Of a DNA stretch of 64,000 bases, positions 29,801 to 39,589 are shown piece by piece. The stretch is taken from the NCBI GenBank assembly GCA_006503475.1, contig RSEH01000087.1, positions 62,001-126,000 on the forward strand. The letters are read 5' to 3'. Position 1 is the first letter of the stretch; every line of letters begins with the position of its first letter. Origin of the DNA: Stentor roeselii. Lineage: Eukaryota > Ciliophora > Heterotrichea > Heterotrichida > Stentoridae. The position numbers and the translations under genes were made by a program. The notes under the pieces are model-generated. The model had not been told where the DNA came from, made no database searches, and saw nothing but the letters and a program-made list of their open reading frames with translations.

Positions 29801-32800
29801 AGAAGAGGGTCGAGTAATGGGTCGATTGTGTCTTTTACTTCTTCGATTATTAGAGTGGAACCTAGGAGTAATGAGTTGTCTAGGATGTAGTTGAAGTCGT
29901 TGTCGTCGAACCTGGTTTTGTAGAAAGAAGTTTTGGTTTGAGTTAGCATCTTGTTTAGCCATTTTATTGCTTGACGCTGTGGGTCGATGATTAGTGGGTA
30001 CATTATTGATAGTTGAATGATTATCGCGTTCTCAGTTGACACTTTATCACTTGGAAGACCATTAAGATTCCACTTCTGCACAGTAATCTGCTCCACAACA
30101 CTACTTGCAAAGCTAAACTCTTCATTACACAATATATTCCCATCATTTAAAATAAACGGAATCCACATTTCATGCACACACTTTTCACGATAACTCCAAG
30201 AAAAAGGTCCTAAATAAGTGATGCACGCTGCAGACAACAAGACATCACCCAAAAGATTTTCCATATCTTTTTCATATTGTTTTACTTTCAAAGTCCAAGA
30301 CTCTCTCTCTCCTCCAAGTTGATCAATCAACTTAACAGCACGGTCAAGTTGCAGTTCAACTCTCGCGATATCATCACTTAAAGCTTTTGTTTCAGCCATT
30401 TGAAGATTGAGTTTATTTTGCATTTCCGCAATTAACTCTTCAATTTTTACAAGTTCATCTTGCTTTATCTTAAGAATTCTTGATTTTTCTGTTAAATCGT
30501 CTTCCGCTATTTTTAAAGAAGCTTGCTTGGGCATGACTTCTTTGTTGACATGATAATATTTGTACATTGCCCGCACCCATTTGCACAGTCCTTCAGCAGC
30601 CCTTGAGGCATTTTTGACGATATCAGGGTAAAACTTCGGCATTTCTATAAAAGGAGTGATTTTATTGATTGTCTCTTCGTCAAGTGACCCTCTTTCAAAA
30701 GTTTTTAACTTTTGAATAAATTTCGGAACTGACAGAAATTTTTTTCCAGCTTCATAAAAATCGAGTTGAAATATTCCAGGGTTTTTAGGGTCGTTGATCC
30801 TGACAGGTTTCAGCTTGTTGATAATGGCCAAAGCCTCTAAGACCAATTTGATTGTATCAGGAGGCTCTCTCATTGATTTGACCTGGTCAATGTCATCTCT
30901 TTTTAGAGTGTCTAAAGCCTTTATAGCTGCTTCCAACTCGGGTAAAGCCTTGTCAAGTGCTTCTTGGCATTCTTTCTTTATCTGCTCAGCCATTAAGGTC
31001 TGCACTTGAGAAGCTTCTTGCTCGTTTTTTACGAATTCTCTTTTAACGTCAGCATCTAAGTTTTCCTTTTGGATGTTTTTGAGGATTTCGTGAGCGGCTT
31101 GAGTTTTTTGTTGAAGGACTGGCTTGAGTTCTAAGAGTTCTTTTCGAAGTTCTTGAACATGTGCTTGAGTTTTGTTTAATTTGCTGATGCCCATGGAGTA
31201 CTTGTGGCTTTGTTTTATTGTTGTTTCTTCTTTGATTTTGTAAAGCTTTTTTAGGGTTTTTAACTGCTGGATGTAGTGGGCTGGAGTTATGTAACACATT
31301 CTTCGAGATTCGGAGAAGTATTGGTCGGAAAGGTGCTTTATTGACTCGTGGAAGTTTACACAGATTTTTATTGAAGGAGTTTTTGACTTTTCGGGAACGA
31401 TTGACTCGGTTTGGAAGAAATATTCAGCGATTGCCTCTAAGCCATCACGTGGCCAGTCAAAAAACCAGTCAATAGTGCAGCAGTTAACCAATGATGGGTA
31501 CTCTCGAATGCGAGTTCTCAAAGTATCTCCTTCTGGAAACATGCAAATGACAATATGTAGGTTCCTTTTGATATTTGCTAGAAAAACTTCCCATCTTTCA
31601 TTGTTCGTCATCTGGTTGAGTTTTCGGTTCATCCTCATTGATTCGTTGATGCCTGAGATTTCTTCTTGAGTGAAGATGTCATGATAGTATCCTGTGGACA
31701 AGATGCAATTTATCACTTCTAAAAAAGATTCTTTTATTATTTCGTTGTTTCTTATCAGAAAGACTAGCTTCTTGTTCTCAAGACCTGTGATTGTTAAGAC
31801 TGATTTTATGTCCTCGGTCCATTCGTTAAAGTTGTAGGTTTTAGTTAGTTTTATCTGGTAAACTGAAAGTTTTAGCATGTATGCTGCTAGCTTTGTTAAA
31901 CTCGTTCTACCGCTACTACCTCCTACTCCTATTAATAGTAAGTTACCGTTGTTCCAGGCGAGGACTCGGGATATTCGGTTTATATGTTGAACTGCATAGT
32001 CAAAGAAAATCAAGTTAAGCTTATATTCAGGATTATCATGATTATAATCCTCTAAACTTTCCTTCAACACTTTTTTCGCTCTATTTAAACTAGGTACAAG
32101 CTGATACACATTTTCATACAAATAATTCAAAAAAACCGGTTCACTTTCAAAATTTCTCAAATCACATGAAAACTCATTCTCAAGTACTTCTTCTAAAATC
32201 TTTCTAAAAGTCATTAAATCATTTTCATTAATAAGTCGATCACTAAAGACTCTTAAACTTTCATGCATCCAAAGTTTCAATAAAATGATGGATTCCTGCA
32301 TTTTTCCAGGAGGTACTGAAAAAATTCCTTTGAGTATATTTGTCAAATCCCTGAAATTGAACACATAATGATTCTTCAAAGGAGTTGGAGGCAACATGAT
32401 CAAAGTTTTATGATAAAGTTCAATAGTTCCTTTCGCCATTAATTCAATGCAAGAAGTGATTTCAAGACTATGTCCTTCCAATCCGATGTTCAGTAAAGTC
32501 TTTAAAATGATGAAAAGTGAAGTGGCTTCATACTGAGAAAAAATACTGATGAAGAAATGTGATAGGCATCGAGGAGAAATGCCATTTAAGCCAGCCTGAA
32601 CCCCCATAGCAGCAACAAACTGCACATTTTCCAGTACCTTCAACTCTAAATTGCTACGATCATACAAAAAATTCCTATCAATAGCGGTTCTCAGCAGTTC
32701 AACGGCAGGTTGAGCTCCAAATCGTTCCTTACCCGGCATGCTAAGGTCATCAATCATGAAGACCCTGAACTTATTAACCTCAGGACTTAAAAATCCTTTC

Positions 32801-35800
32801 CTAATACGAGACAAGTTATTTTCCAAGAAATTCTGAACATCCCCAGAACTTGAGCTTCCAGTGAACATTGTATAAGCGACTTGAAAGCTTTTATCAAGGT
32901 CGACTAGAATATGCTTTAAAAGAACAGTCTTTCCAGTTCCCGTTTCTCCAGAGACAATGATGCTAACCTTTCTAGTAATCAACTCATTTATCAAGAACTT
33001 GTAAGACATCAGCGAGGCCGTCGGTACAAAAATATTTGAAATTTCTGAATCACGGACAGGGTCAAACAACAGGTCTTTAAAAGGTTTCCATTCATCAGAA
33101 ACCTCTGAATAAAAAAACTCTTCAAAGTCCCCAGGGACTTTAATAGTCTCTTCAGTCAACTTCTTCAAGAACTCAGCTAACATCTTTCTCTTCACTTCCA
33201 CAATTGACCCTCCTAAGGTCCAAAAAACTGAAAAAACAAAAAAATTTGTAAGTTTTTCCTTTTCCTTCTCAGTTTCACCTGGTTGAAGAATCGCTTTTAT
33301 TTCTTGTTGAAGAGCGTTTTTTGAGATAATTTTTTCTATAAGGTTTCCCTTTCCCGATTCAGAGTTTTCATCAGAATTATCAGGTTTTAACGAGTTTCGA
33401 CTGAAGTTTTCCTCAGAAATATCATGATCATGGTGTTTCCTAGATTTTCCCTTGGAAATGATAAGACATTCAAAGAGAGTAATCATATTTCGAGTCATGT
33501 GACTTTTAGACCACTCTTGGTTATCAAGTGCCCAGTGTTCTAGACAAGGCAAGAAAATCGATTCGTAAAGTTCATGAAAGAGTTTTTTGTACCTAGGAGC
33601 CAAGAAGTCCAAAGGCGGGTAAGAGCACCATTGACTGATCAACACATTAGGCCCTAGAACGTCTTCTGAGTCAATAAAAATCATTCCACATCGACTGATC
33701 GTCGCTGGACTCGCATTTGCCAGACTGTCAACTTCAATGATTATTCTGATAAGCTCAGTGAGTTTGATTATCTCGCCATTAGGAAGACAGAGTTTCTTAT
33801 TATCATCCATGACTGTGTTCATACTTTCAATCCACAAAGCATCCACTGGACCATCAAGCACAATCCACTTGAAACCTGCACTGTTCGAGTCACTGAAACT
33901 TCGAATTGACTGCGCTAAGATCCCGTCTTTCCAGTCAAGAGAAATCGGGTCTGGAGCTCCATAAAGCTCTGCTAAAGTTATCGACTTTGGGTTTATGTGA
34001 ATCGTTGATGTTGGGTTTTGGTAACTCAAAGCTTTAGACAGTACATTTAAAGCTGTCGATTTTCCTGCCATGCTTTGTCCAATAATCATCAGGCCATGCC
34101 TGATTAAAATAGTGGAATAAACCTGGATAACCTTCTCAAAAAACTTTTTATTTTCTACAAGTTTGCAGTCAATAATTGCAAAACTGATCAACTCTTCAAT
34201 AGGATCCTGTTGCAGATCTTGTGAAACTTCTGGAAATAAATCCTTGACAATTCCATCAAATAACGGTAAATCTTGATTAAAAAACTTAGGAATATTCGAG
34301 GTTTTAATAGCTTTCAACACGATTTTATCTTCAGAATCATCAGTCCGATGCTGTTTAAGCCACCCGGCGGCTTTGATGATAGTACTGACCGCTCTCATTC
34401 CATAGTCATAATGAACTTGAGTCGACAGTTGTTCACTTGCAAGTCTCAAACTATTCGTAATCTTCTGAGAAAGGACCCTAGCTTGTCTAAACCCGTAAGA
34501 ATAAAGACAGATTTCAGCAATCATTGCGTAATCAGGAAGCATCATCGCGACTGGTCGAAAAAGCGCTTTTAAATTATCAGGCAACTTCGTCCTTCCCGCG
34601 TAGTCCGGGTTCATGGTAATGAAAATGGCGCAGGAAGGGTCCAGTTGGGTGAAGTCTTCTTCCATGTAAAAAGACCTGGCTTGCTTTTGAACTGCTGTTT
34701 GGATGCTCAGGATCTGCTCTGCGATCACTGATAAAACTTCTAATTCAATTCGGTTGAACTCGTCGAAACATGCCCAGGCTCCACAGTAACAGAGACCTGT
34801 GAAGAACTTTGCCATGTAAATGTGGTCTAAACGGTCTGAACAGTTGAAAACTACACATTTTTTTGCTAGGCTTTTTGCTAGATCTTTGGTTGTCTCGGTT
34901 TTACCGGTTCCTGCTGGACCTTCTGGAGCTCCTCCTAGACTTAGGTTTAGGGCCGACATTAGGGTTCGGTAACAACGGTCGGTTAGCTCGGTGATGACCA
35001 GCCTAGAACTATTCCCAAGATATTCATATCCATAAGTCCTACAACAATCCAGCATTTTAATAACCATAGTCTTCTCATTCAAGTAGTACCTCATATGTGA
35101 AAACCAAGAAAAATCATCACAACTCTGAACCTGTCTTTGAATTAAGTTGCTAATAACATCCTTGCTATGCACATCAAGTACAACCATAGTACTAAAAGTA
35201 AGTCTTTCAAGTGGACTAAGTTCCCCTCTAACCGCATTGACCAAAACACTTAAAAATTCTTCTTCATTTTCCAAAAGTTGATTTAATCCATTCTCAAAAA
35301 TAGCTTTCTCAACATTTCCAGTCCAAACCGCCATGAGTCCAGTCTGAACAAGTTGAGAAGGCCAATTATTGACCCAAGTTCTAATATCAGCGACTTCAAC
35401 GTCTTCAAGAGCTCCGACCAGCTGTCCTCTGAGAGACTCTCTCATTTCTTTCTCGAGGTCAACCATCCAGACCTCGATACTTTTTATTTCGCCGTCGATG
35501 TAAAGTTCTACAAGTCGTTGAAACATCACTTGTTCACCTTCAGGAGAAATCATTCCAACTATCTGGCCTTGTTGGACTATTACACTTGATATCGCTTCGA
35601 AGCACTTTACGATGTACTTTTGGATTGTGACTATGTTTTGGGAATTGGAGAGAATCATTATTAGCTCTTCGTTTGAGAGGAAGTAGAACCGTGGAAAAAT
35701 CTTTCTTTTACACATTAGGTACTCGTTTAAACTCTTTAGGATTGAGTCTAGATGCTCGTTTCCTGTGAGAAGGGTTTCGTAGATCTTGGGACCGGATGTG

Positions 35801-38800
35801 CAGTAGTCGTAGACGTTTGGGTTGATACTCACATTATGCATAATAATCTCCCATTGCCCATTGATATTTTTAAACTTAGTAGCCGGAGCTGGTAATTGTT
35901 TCGTGATATCAACATTAGTAAATATAGGCTGAAGATACTGCCAATTTTTTTGAAACTTTTCCCATTCTTCTAAAACTTCCTGTATTTTCAACAAATTCAT
36001 CTTCCACATTGAAATTTCATTCTGAATAAAGCTAATATAAGGAGAAGCGGACATAGCAATAGTTCTCATCAAATGTTCATTTAAAGTTTCCCAAATAACA
36101 TCAGTATTCGTTAAAATAAACGAAGACTTATAAGGACTAAGCTGAAACTTAATCGAACCCCATTCATTTTCCATTTTTTTCTTCGCATTTTCAAGTCCCA
36201 TCTCTTTAGTAGCGAGGTCAGAAACCGCATCAAGATGTTCCAAATGATTCAAAATCTTCAAATTAATCAAGTCCCTAAGAGAAACATGACTAGACCTAGC
36301 AAGGTCAATCCCAGTGAGACTTTTCAATTCAAGCCAATGTCTTTCCTTCATTCCAGGGTTATTGACACATTTAATGACAGGTAAATAAGGTCGAAACTGA
36401 CTAAGTTTCGCCAGAAGTGTTTTAATGAGTTTTAAAGGCGCGAGTTCATGTTTCAAGACAGTCCTTTCAAGTTTTCCGAGTTCATTAAAGCAACTGACGA
36501 TTTCAGTGCCAATCGCTTCTCGATGCAAAGTGAAGATTCTGTCGTCGTACCATTTGGGAAGCCGGTCTTCGAAGTCTCTGATGAAAAACCAGATTTTGCA
36601 GTAAGGAGTGAATTCAGACTTGATGTCAGTCAATTGTGTGAAGTCAGTCACTGGCTGGAAGATGATCTGTTCACGGTTGTTGACTATTTTCGTTGTTTCT
36701 GAAGCAGCTTGTAGACCCACTTGAAGCTTTTGACATTCTAAAGCGAATTTTTCGTATTCTTCGTAGTTGTCTTGCTGTTTTAACTCTTGAAGAGAGCTGG
36801 ACATCAGTTGAATGTCTGCAAAAAGAGAAGATTTTTGTTGTTGGAGACTGGATGTGAAGGCAAGGATTAGATTTTCTAATGTTTTTAAAGAGTTTTCTTT
36901 GTAGGTCTTCAGGTTAGCTGAGAAAGATAAACAGTTCCAACATCTTTCATAGACGTCGTAAGGGATAAGTCGCCAATAATTCTCTAGAATTTCAATAATT
37001 ATCATTATCTTTTGAACACCCTCATCGATGAACTCAAGTTTCAAGCTAAACTCATTGAATAGAAAAGTTCTAACCTCTTCAAGTTCTTCCAAATCTTTCG
37101 GAATATGTTTCACGATTTTCACAACTTCTGAGTAAACCTCTTCAACTTCCCGCACATTTTTTAATGACTCGCCAAGTAAAATTTGAACCATTTCATCAAT
37201 ACCTCGATCTATAATATCACTAACAGCATTTAAAGTCCCTGCTGAAAAAATTTTCCAAATTCCTAAACTTTTTCCATTTTTTCCTAAAAGTTCATGAATG
37301 TCGACTTTTATTCTTTTTAGTCGAAAAATTTCGTCTTCTACTTTGTCGATGTTTAAATCGCCTTCGAACTTTTTGCTCATTTCTCCTGGTTTTATTTTTA
37401 GGATAAAGTTGAACTTTTCTATGGAATTCATGAAGTTCTGAAGAAGGCTTTGGTGAAGGGAAAGGTTTTGATAGATTGAGTTTAGGATTTTTCGCGTTTT
37501 TGATGGGAAGTCGCTTGAAATATTAAGAAATGATGGAGTTCGAGCAGGACCTGTTTGGGTTGTGTAAAGACAACTCAGGTTTGAAACCTTTTTGAAAGTG
37601 TTTTGAATGAATCTGGTAATAGTTGAACAGTAGTGAATACCTGGAGGCGAAAGTTTAAATGTTTTGGAATTTGAATCGATTCCTAAGTCGAGTTTGAATA
37701 GACCTAGGTTTAAAAGGCCTGAAAGCTCAAAGTCGTCTTTTTTTAATGGAACTCCTGAGGATAGTTTCCATGACAGAACATTAATCGGCTCAAGTAAAGT
37801 ATTATTCAGCTCAACAAGACTCTTAAAGATTATTTTACGTATCGAGTCTTCAAGTCTCAAGTTACACATAAATACAAACTTCTGATACAAGTCCAACATA
37901 CTTTGTGGCAGGTTTTCTTCAAGTTCTACAAATTGCTTGCTATAAGCCTTTGATTTAAGTTTCTGCTGATTTTTGTCAATTCTCTTCTGATCCTCTTGTG
38001 ATAAGTAGCTTTGAATTTCATATTGAATATCAAAAATCGCGTTTTGAGCTTCTTTCATGAAGTAATCAAAAGCTTTTTCATTCAAAATTCTAAGTTCTTC
38101 TAAGTAAATCGCTTTCTGGTACTTCGGAGTTATTCGCAGGTCTTCCCAAAGAAGAAGGATTTCGTTTAGCTTTTGAGAAACTAGGATGCGGGTCTTGTCG
38201 TTGTGCATGTGACTTTCGTTCACGTTTTTAAGACTCTCTATGAACTTTTCTCTGTTGTTTTTGGTTTCGTAAGACTTCGAAGGCCAGCAGGGTCTTAGGG
38301 GAATGTGGCGGGTTTTCTTCATTTTGTAGTCAATGTGTTTGCAGACTAGATTCCAATTATCTTTGTATTCGTTTACTAGAGTTTTTACTCTTTCAAATGA
38401 CACTTTTCGCATTCCCTGAAACACAAAAAGACTAAAAGGTTCACAATCCCTAATAATTTTATCCAGTACCTCACCAAACGATTCAAACCCTTTCCCCTGA
38501 AATTTTTCCACAACAAAATGAGAATTTTCATATTTCCACAAAAATCTTCTAGGATTATAAACCTCATGAGATTCCTTCAAATAAAACTCAAGAACCTTTC
38601 TATATTTTTCAAGTTCGACCCTATTTTTCCCCTGCATAAACTCAAGTATTTTTTCCAGAACCTTAACCGAAATCGGAGGTTCAACCTTGATAAAATTAGA
38701 GATGAACAAATTATACTGACAAGTATTTTCGACAGAATTTTTATATTTCTTCGCTTCCGAAATCCTCCTTTCAAACATTTCAGGGTCCTCATCTTCAAAC

Positions 38801-39471
38801 CTCAAATTAATCCTTGAAGCAAGTTTTTTTCCACCTTCCGGCCAAACAATGGTAAACTTCTGAATTTTTTCATCCCACTTATCAACGACGCATTTTTTCC
38901 AGATACAAGAGCCATCAGGAAGAAACCATTTCGAAAAAGCGTAAGTTTTCGAGTCAGGGGCTTTTTTTGCTTCAATCATCGACCTGGGGCTCTGCTCGTC
39001 AAGTACCGGGTCAAACATGCTGAGAGGCAAGGACTGGACCTGGGCTAAGGACCTGGCCTTTTCGAATTGATCTTGTTCTTCTTTTGCTTCAATTTTCAGG
39101 GTTTTTTTAGATTCTTTTAACTTTTCAAGTCTTTTCGTGGTTTTTAACACTTTTTTCTTTTGGGTTGGAAATATTTTTGATGTCATGTCTTGAGCGTGCT
39201 TTACTGAAAGGAAATTTGAAGGAAGTTTCTTTTTTTTTAAGGAAGGGAGGAACTTGTAAACTGTTTGGTCTTGGATCATGTCTTCTGTTTGATGAGGATT
39301 TGAAAAGGATTCTAGAAGATTTAGGTTTTCTGGCTTTTGGAGATGGAAGTAAGACTGTGAAAAGGAACCTGAGGACTTTCGCTGCTTGGAAGTTGAATGA
39401 GTTTTTGAATTCAGTCGTAATGCTTGTGTTTGGATTTCTTCTGATCTTTTTCGAGATAGGGTTCTTATCAT
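26869..39471 (-). CDS. Axonemal dynein heavy chain, single-headed inner-arm type, 4200 aa
   Basis: A complete, uninterrupted frame of 4200 codons. The N-terminal tail and linker occupy ~1-1480. The AAA ring has P-loops at AAA1 (GPAGTGKT, 1518-1525), AAA2 (GQSMAGKST, from 1798) and AAA3 (GETGTGKT, from 2175). The AAA4 loop (GVGGSSGRTS, from 2515) has one extra residue and Arg for the catalytic Lys. The coiled-coil stalk and microtubule-binding region follow near 2770-3060. The C-terminal part has RRLFGPVGWN, YLTANCNYGGRVTDDWDR and FWISGFFFTQSFLTG, shared by axonemal dyneins. Length and the C-terminal cap fit the DNAH1/3/6/7/12 group. It powers ciliary beating. Start context is CAATAAATG. Confidence 0.96.
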   Translation of the reverse strand: MIRTLSRKRSEEIQTQALRLNSKTHSTSKQRKSSGSFSQSYFHLQKPENLNLLESFSNPHQTEDMIQDQTVYKFLPSLKKKKLPSNFLSVKHAQDMTSKIFPTQKKKVLKTTKRLEKLKESKKTLKIEAKEEQDQFEKARSLAQVQSLPLSMFDPVLDEQSPRSMIEAKKAPDSKTYAFSKWFLPDGSCIWKKCVVDKWDEKIQKFTIVWPEGGKKLASRINLRFEDEDPEMFERRISEAKKYKNSVENTCQYNLFISNFIKVEPPISVKVLEKILEFMQGKNRVELEKYRKVLEFYLKESHEVYNPRRFLWKYENSHFVVEKFQGKGFESFGEVLDKIIRDCEPFSLFVFQGMRKVSFERVKTLVNEYKDNWNLVCKHIDYKMKKTRHIPLRPCWPSKSYETKNNREKFIESLKNVNESHMHNDKTRILVSQKLNEILLLWEDLRITPKYQKAIYLEELRILNEKAFDYFMKEAQNAIFDIQYEIQSYLSQEDQKRIDKNQQKLKSKAYSKQFVELEENLPQSMLDLYQKFVFMCNLRLEDSIRKIIFKSLVELNNTLLEPINVLSWKLSSGVPLKKDDFELSGLLNLGLFKLDLGIDSNSKTFKLSPPGIHYCSTITRFIQNTFKKVSNLSCLYTTQTGPARTPSFLNISSDFPSKTRKILNSIYQNLSLHQSLLQNFMNSIEKFNFILKIKPGEMSKKFEGDLNIDKVEDEIFRLKRIKVDIHELLGKNGKSLGIWKIFSAGTLNAVSDIIDRGIDEMVQILLGESLKNVREVEEVYSEVVKIVKHIPKDLEELEEVRTFLFNEFSLKLEFIDEGVQKIMIIIEILENYWRLIPYDVYERCWNCLSFSANLKTYKENSLKTLENLILAFTSSLQQQKSSLFADIQLMSSSLQELKQQDNYEEYEKFALECQKLQVGLQAASETTKIVNNREQIIFQPVTDFTQLTDIKSEFTPYCKIWFFIRDFEDRLPKWYDDRIFTLHREAIGTEIVSCFNELGKLERTVLKHELAPLKLIKTLLAKLSQFRPYLPVIKCVNNPGMKERHWLELKSLTGIDLARSSHVSLRDLINLKILNHLEHLDAVSDLATKEMGLENAKKKMENEWGSIKFQLSPYKSSFILTNTDVIWETLNEHLMRTIAMSASPYISFIQNEISMWKMNLLKIQEVLEEWEKFQKNWQYLQPIFTNVDITKQLPAPATKFKNINGQWEIIMHNVSINPNVYDYCTSGPKIYETLLTGNEHLDSILKSLNEYLMCKRKIFPRFYFLSNEELIMILSNSQNIVTIQKYIVKCFEAISSVIVQQGQIVGMISPEGEQVMFQRLVELYIDGEIKSIEVWMVDLEKEMRESLRGQLVGALEDVEVADIRTWVNNWPSQLVQTGLMAVWTGNVEKAIFENGLNQLLENEEEFLSVLVNAVRGELSPLERLTFSTMVVLDVHSKDVISNLIQRQVQSCDDFSWFSHMRYYLNEKTMVIKMLDCCRTYGYEYLGNSSRLVITELTDRCYRTLMSALNLSLGGAPEGPAGTGKTETTKDLAKSLAKKCVVFNCSDRLDHIYMAKFFTGLCYCGAWACFDEFNRIELEVLSVIAEQILSIQTAVQKQARSFYMEEDFTQLDPSCAIFITMNPDYAGRTKLPDNLKALFRPVAMMLPDYAMIAEICLYSYGFRQARVLSQKITNSLRLASEQLSTQVHYDYGMRAVSTIIKAAGWLKQHRTDDSEDKIVLKAIKTSNIPKFFNQDLPLFDGIVKDLFPEVSQDLQQDPIEELISFAIIDCKLVENKKFFEKVIQVYSTILIRHGLMIIGQSMAGKSTALNVLSKALSYQNPTSTIHINPKSITLAELYGAPDPISLDWKDGILAQSIRSFSDSNSAGFKWIVLDGPVDALWIESMNTVMDDNKKLCLPNGEIIKLTELIRIIIEVDSLANASPATISRCGMIFIDSEDVLGPNVLISQWCSYPPLDFLAPRYKKLFHELYESIFLPCLEHWALDNQEWSKSHMTRNMITLFECLIISKGKSRKHHDHDISEENFSRNSLKPDNSDENSESGKGNLIEKIISKNALQQEIKAILQPGETEKEKEKLTNFFVFSVFWTLGGSIVEVKRKMLAEFLKKLTEETIKVPGDFEEFFYSEVSDEWKPFKDLLFDPVRDSEISNIFVPTASLMSYKFLINELITRKVSIIVSGETGTGKTVLLKHILVDLDKSFQVAYTMFTGSSSSGDVQNFLENNLSRIRKGFLSPEVNKFRVFMIDDLSMPGKERFGAQPAVELLRTAIDRNFLYDRSNLELKVLENVQFVAAMGVQAGLNGISPRCLSHFFISIFSQYEATSLFIILKTLLNIGLEGHSLEITSCIELMAKGTIELYHKTLIMLPPTPLKNHYVFNFRDLTNILKGIFSVPPGKMQESIILLKLWMHESLRVFSDRLINENDLMTFRKILEEVLENEFSCDLRNFESEPVFLNYLYENVYQLVPSLNRAKKVLKESLEDYNHDNPEYKLNLIFFDYAVQHINRISRVLAWNNGNLLLIGVGGSSGRTSLTKLAAYMLKLSVYQIKLTKTYNFNEWTEDIKSVLTITGLENKKLVFLIRNNEIIKESFLEVINCILSTGYYHDIFTQEEISGINESMRMNRKLNQMTNNERWEVFLANIKRNLHIVICMFPEGDTLRTRIREYPSLVNCCTIDWFFDWPRDGLEAIAEYFFQTESIVPEKSKTPSIKICVNFHESIKHLSDQYFSESRRMCYITPAHYIQQLKTLKKLYKIKEETTIKQSHKYSMGISKLNKTQAHVQELRKELLELKPVLQQKTQAAHEILKNIQKENLDADVKREFVKNEQEASQVQTLMAEQIKKECQEALDKALPELEAAIKALDTLKRDDIDQVKSMREPPDTIKLVLEALAIINKLKPVRINDPKNPGIFQLDFYEAGKKFLSVPKFIQKLKTFERGSLDEETINKITPFIEMPKFYPDIVKNASRAAEGLCKWVRAMYKYYHVNKEVMPKQASLKIAEDDLTEKSRILKIKQDELVKIEELIAEMQNKLNLQMAETKALSDDIARVELQLDRAVKLIDQLGGERESWTLKVKQYEKDMENLLGDVLLSAACITYLGPFSWSYREKCVHEMWIPFILNDGNILCNEEFSFASSVVEQITVQKWNLNGLPSDKVSTENAIIIQLSIMYPLIIDPQRQAIKWLNKMLTQTKTSFYKTRFDDNDFNYILDNSLLLGSTLIIEEVKDTIDPLLDPLLLKQFFIHEGMKVVKIGDISRPFDEKFSLFLFTPYSNPNFSPELFTKTTVLNFSITEEALSEQLLNLICRFEIPRETEERNRLVVQSVEYIKNMLLLEEKILELLQSGGENILESEELINSLTESKVVSNEVEKKLANSKHAEQKISNFQGIYKPVSKISAVLYFCIADLANIDCMYQYSMAWFVNIFKKGLVEAEKSKDVNERVKNIKIKFRELVFEGIFHSLQDQDRVLFAFLVCVRVLLFEKEMQPWQWRFYLTGVCGVTEEVENPTEFLTDKMWREVCQLDIQIQGLRDHITKYPEIWKTFINTDKPWVQLPSFEDFSEILPRSFLFTTPITRLLIFRALKPESMGVAVKSFIKSYLGEQFLVPKMLKIESLVEELSPLRPLIMILTAGNDPQSMIKRYVAENGWELKTASLGKGQGEKAEKIIREAVVSGFWVLVQNCHLALSWLPTVEKLIEELSVKNSDCYHKDFRLILTSSPAEGFPSLLLQKSIKLVAQPPGGLCSSLLDIYSYVVSSRSETEFYDSSSKPEVWKKMFYALCFFHCVIKERRLFGPVGWNVKYEFNESDLRISYKQLFLMIENFDEPPFEALQYLTANCNYGGRVTDDWDRKTLNELLRQSYCNEIIQTGKVSTVEGYEIHQFEKIEDIVDQIRKFPQVQSPEVFGLHPNAELSRSIRESNELCSRLLALQPQAVSISFDEQKNTILSMISFILGKISNSFNLAEAREKYPGTYHESLSIVLLQELTRYNQLIDTIKHTLLILKKAYEGAIVITWEYEVLAESLLKNKIPEVWNRVSYNTCKNLPSYIEDLNKRIKFFEDWVIRGRPSVFWISGFFFTQSFLTGVLQEFARIRKIPIDTLKFSFEILDSFPGKSPEFGAFMNGLYLEGAGWNGEFLEESKPRQLYLEFPVIWLKPVQNSDSFIRGMYECPVYRTLLRCGELTSTGHSNNYIFSINLKSLLDSSHWIKRGVALFTQLDD

Positions 39472-39589
39472 TTATTGGATTTTTTGTTGGGCGTTTCGAT
39501 GTATGATGGATTTTTAAGGTGAAGAAGGAGGAGCTTTTATTTTGGATTGGTTTGGAAATTCAGGTTACTAACTAGAAGTTATCTAAGGA

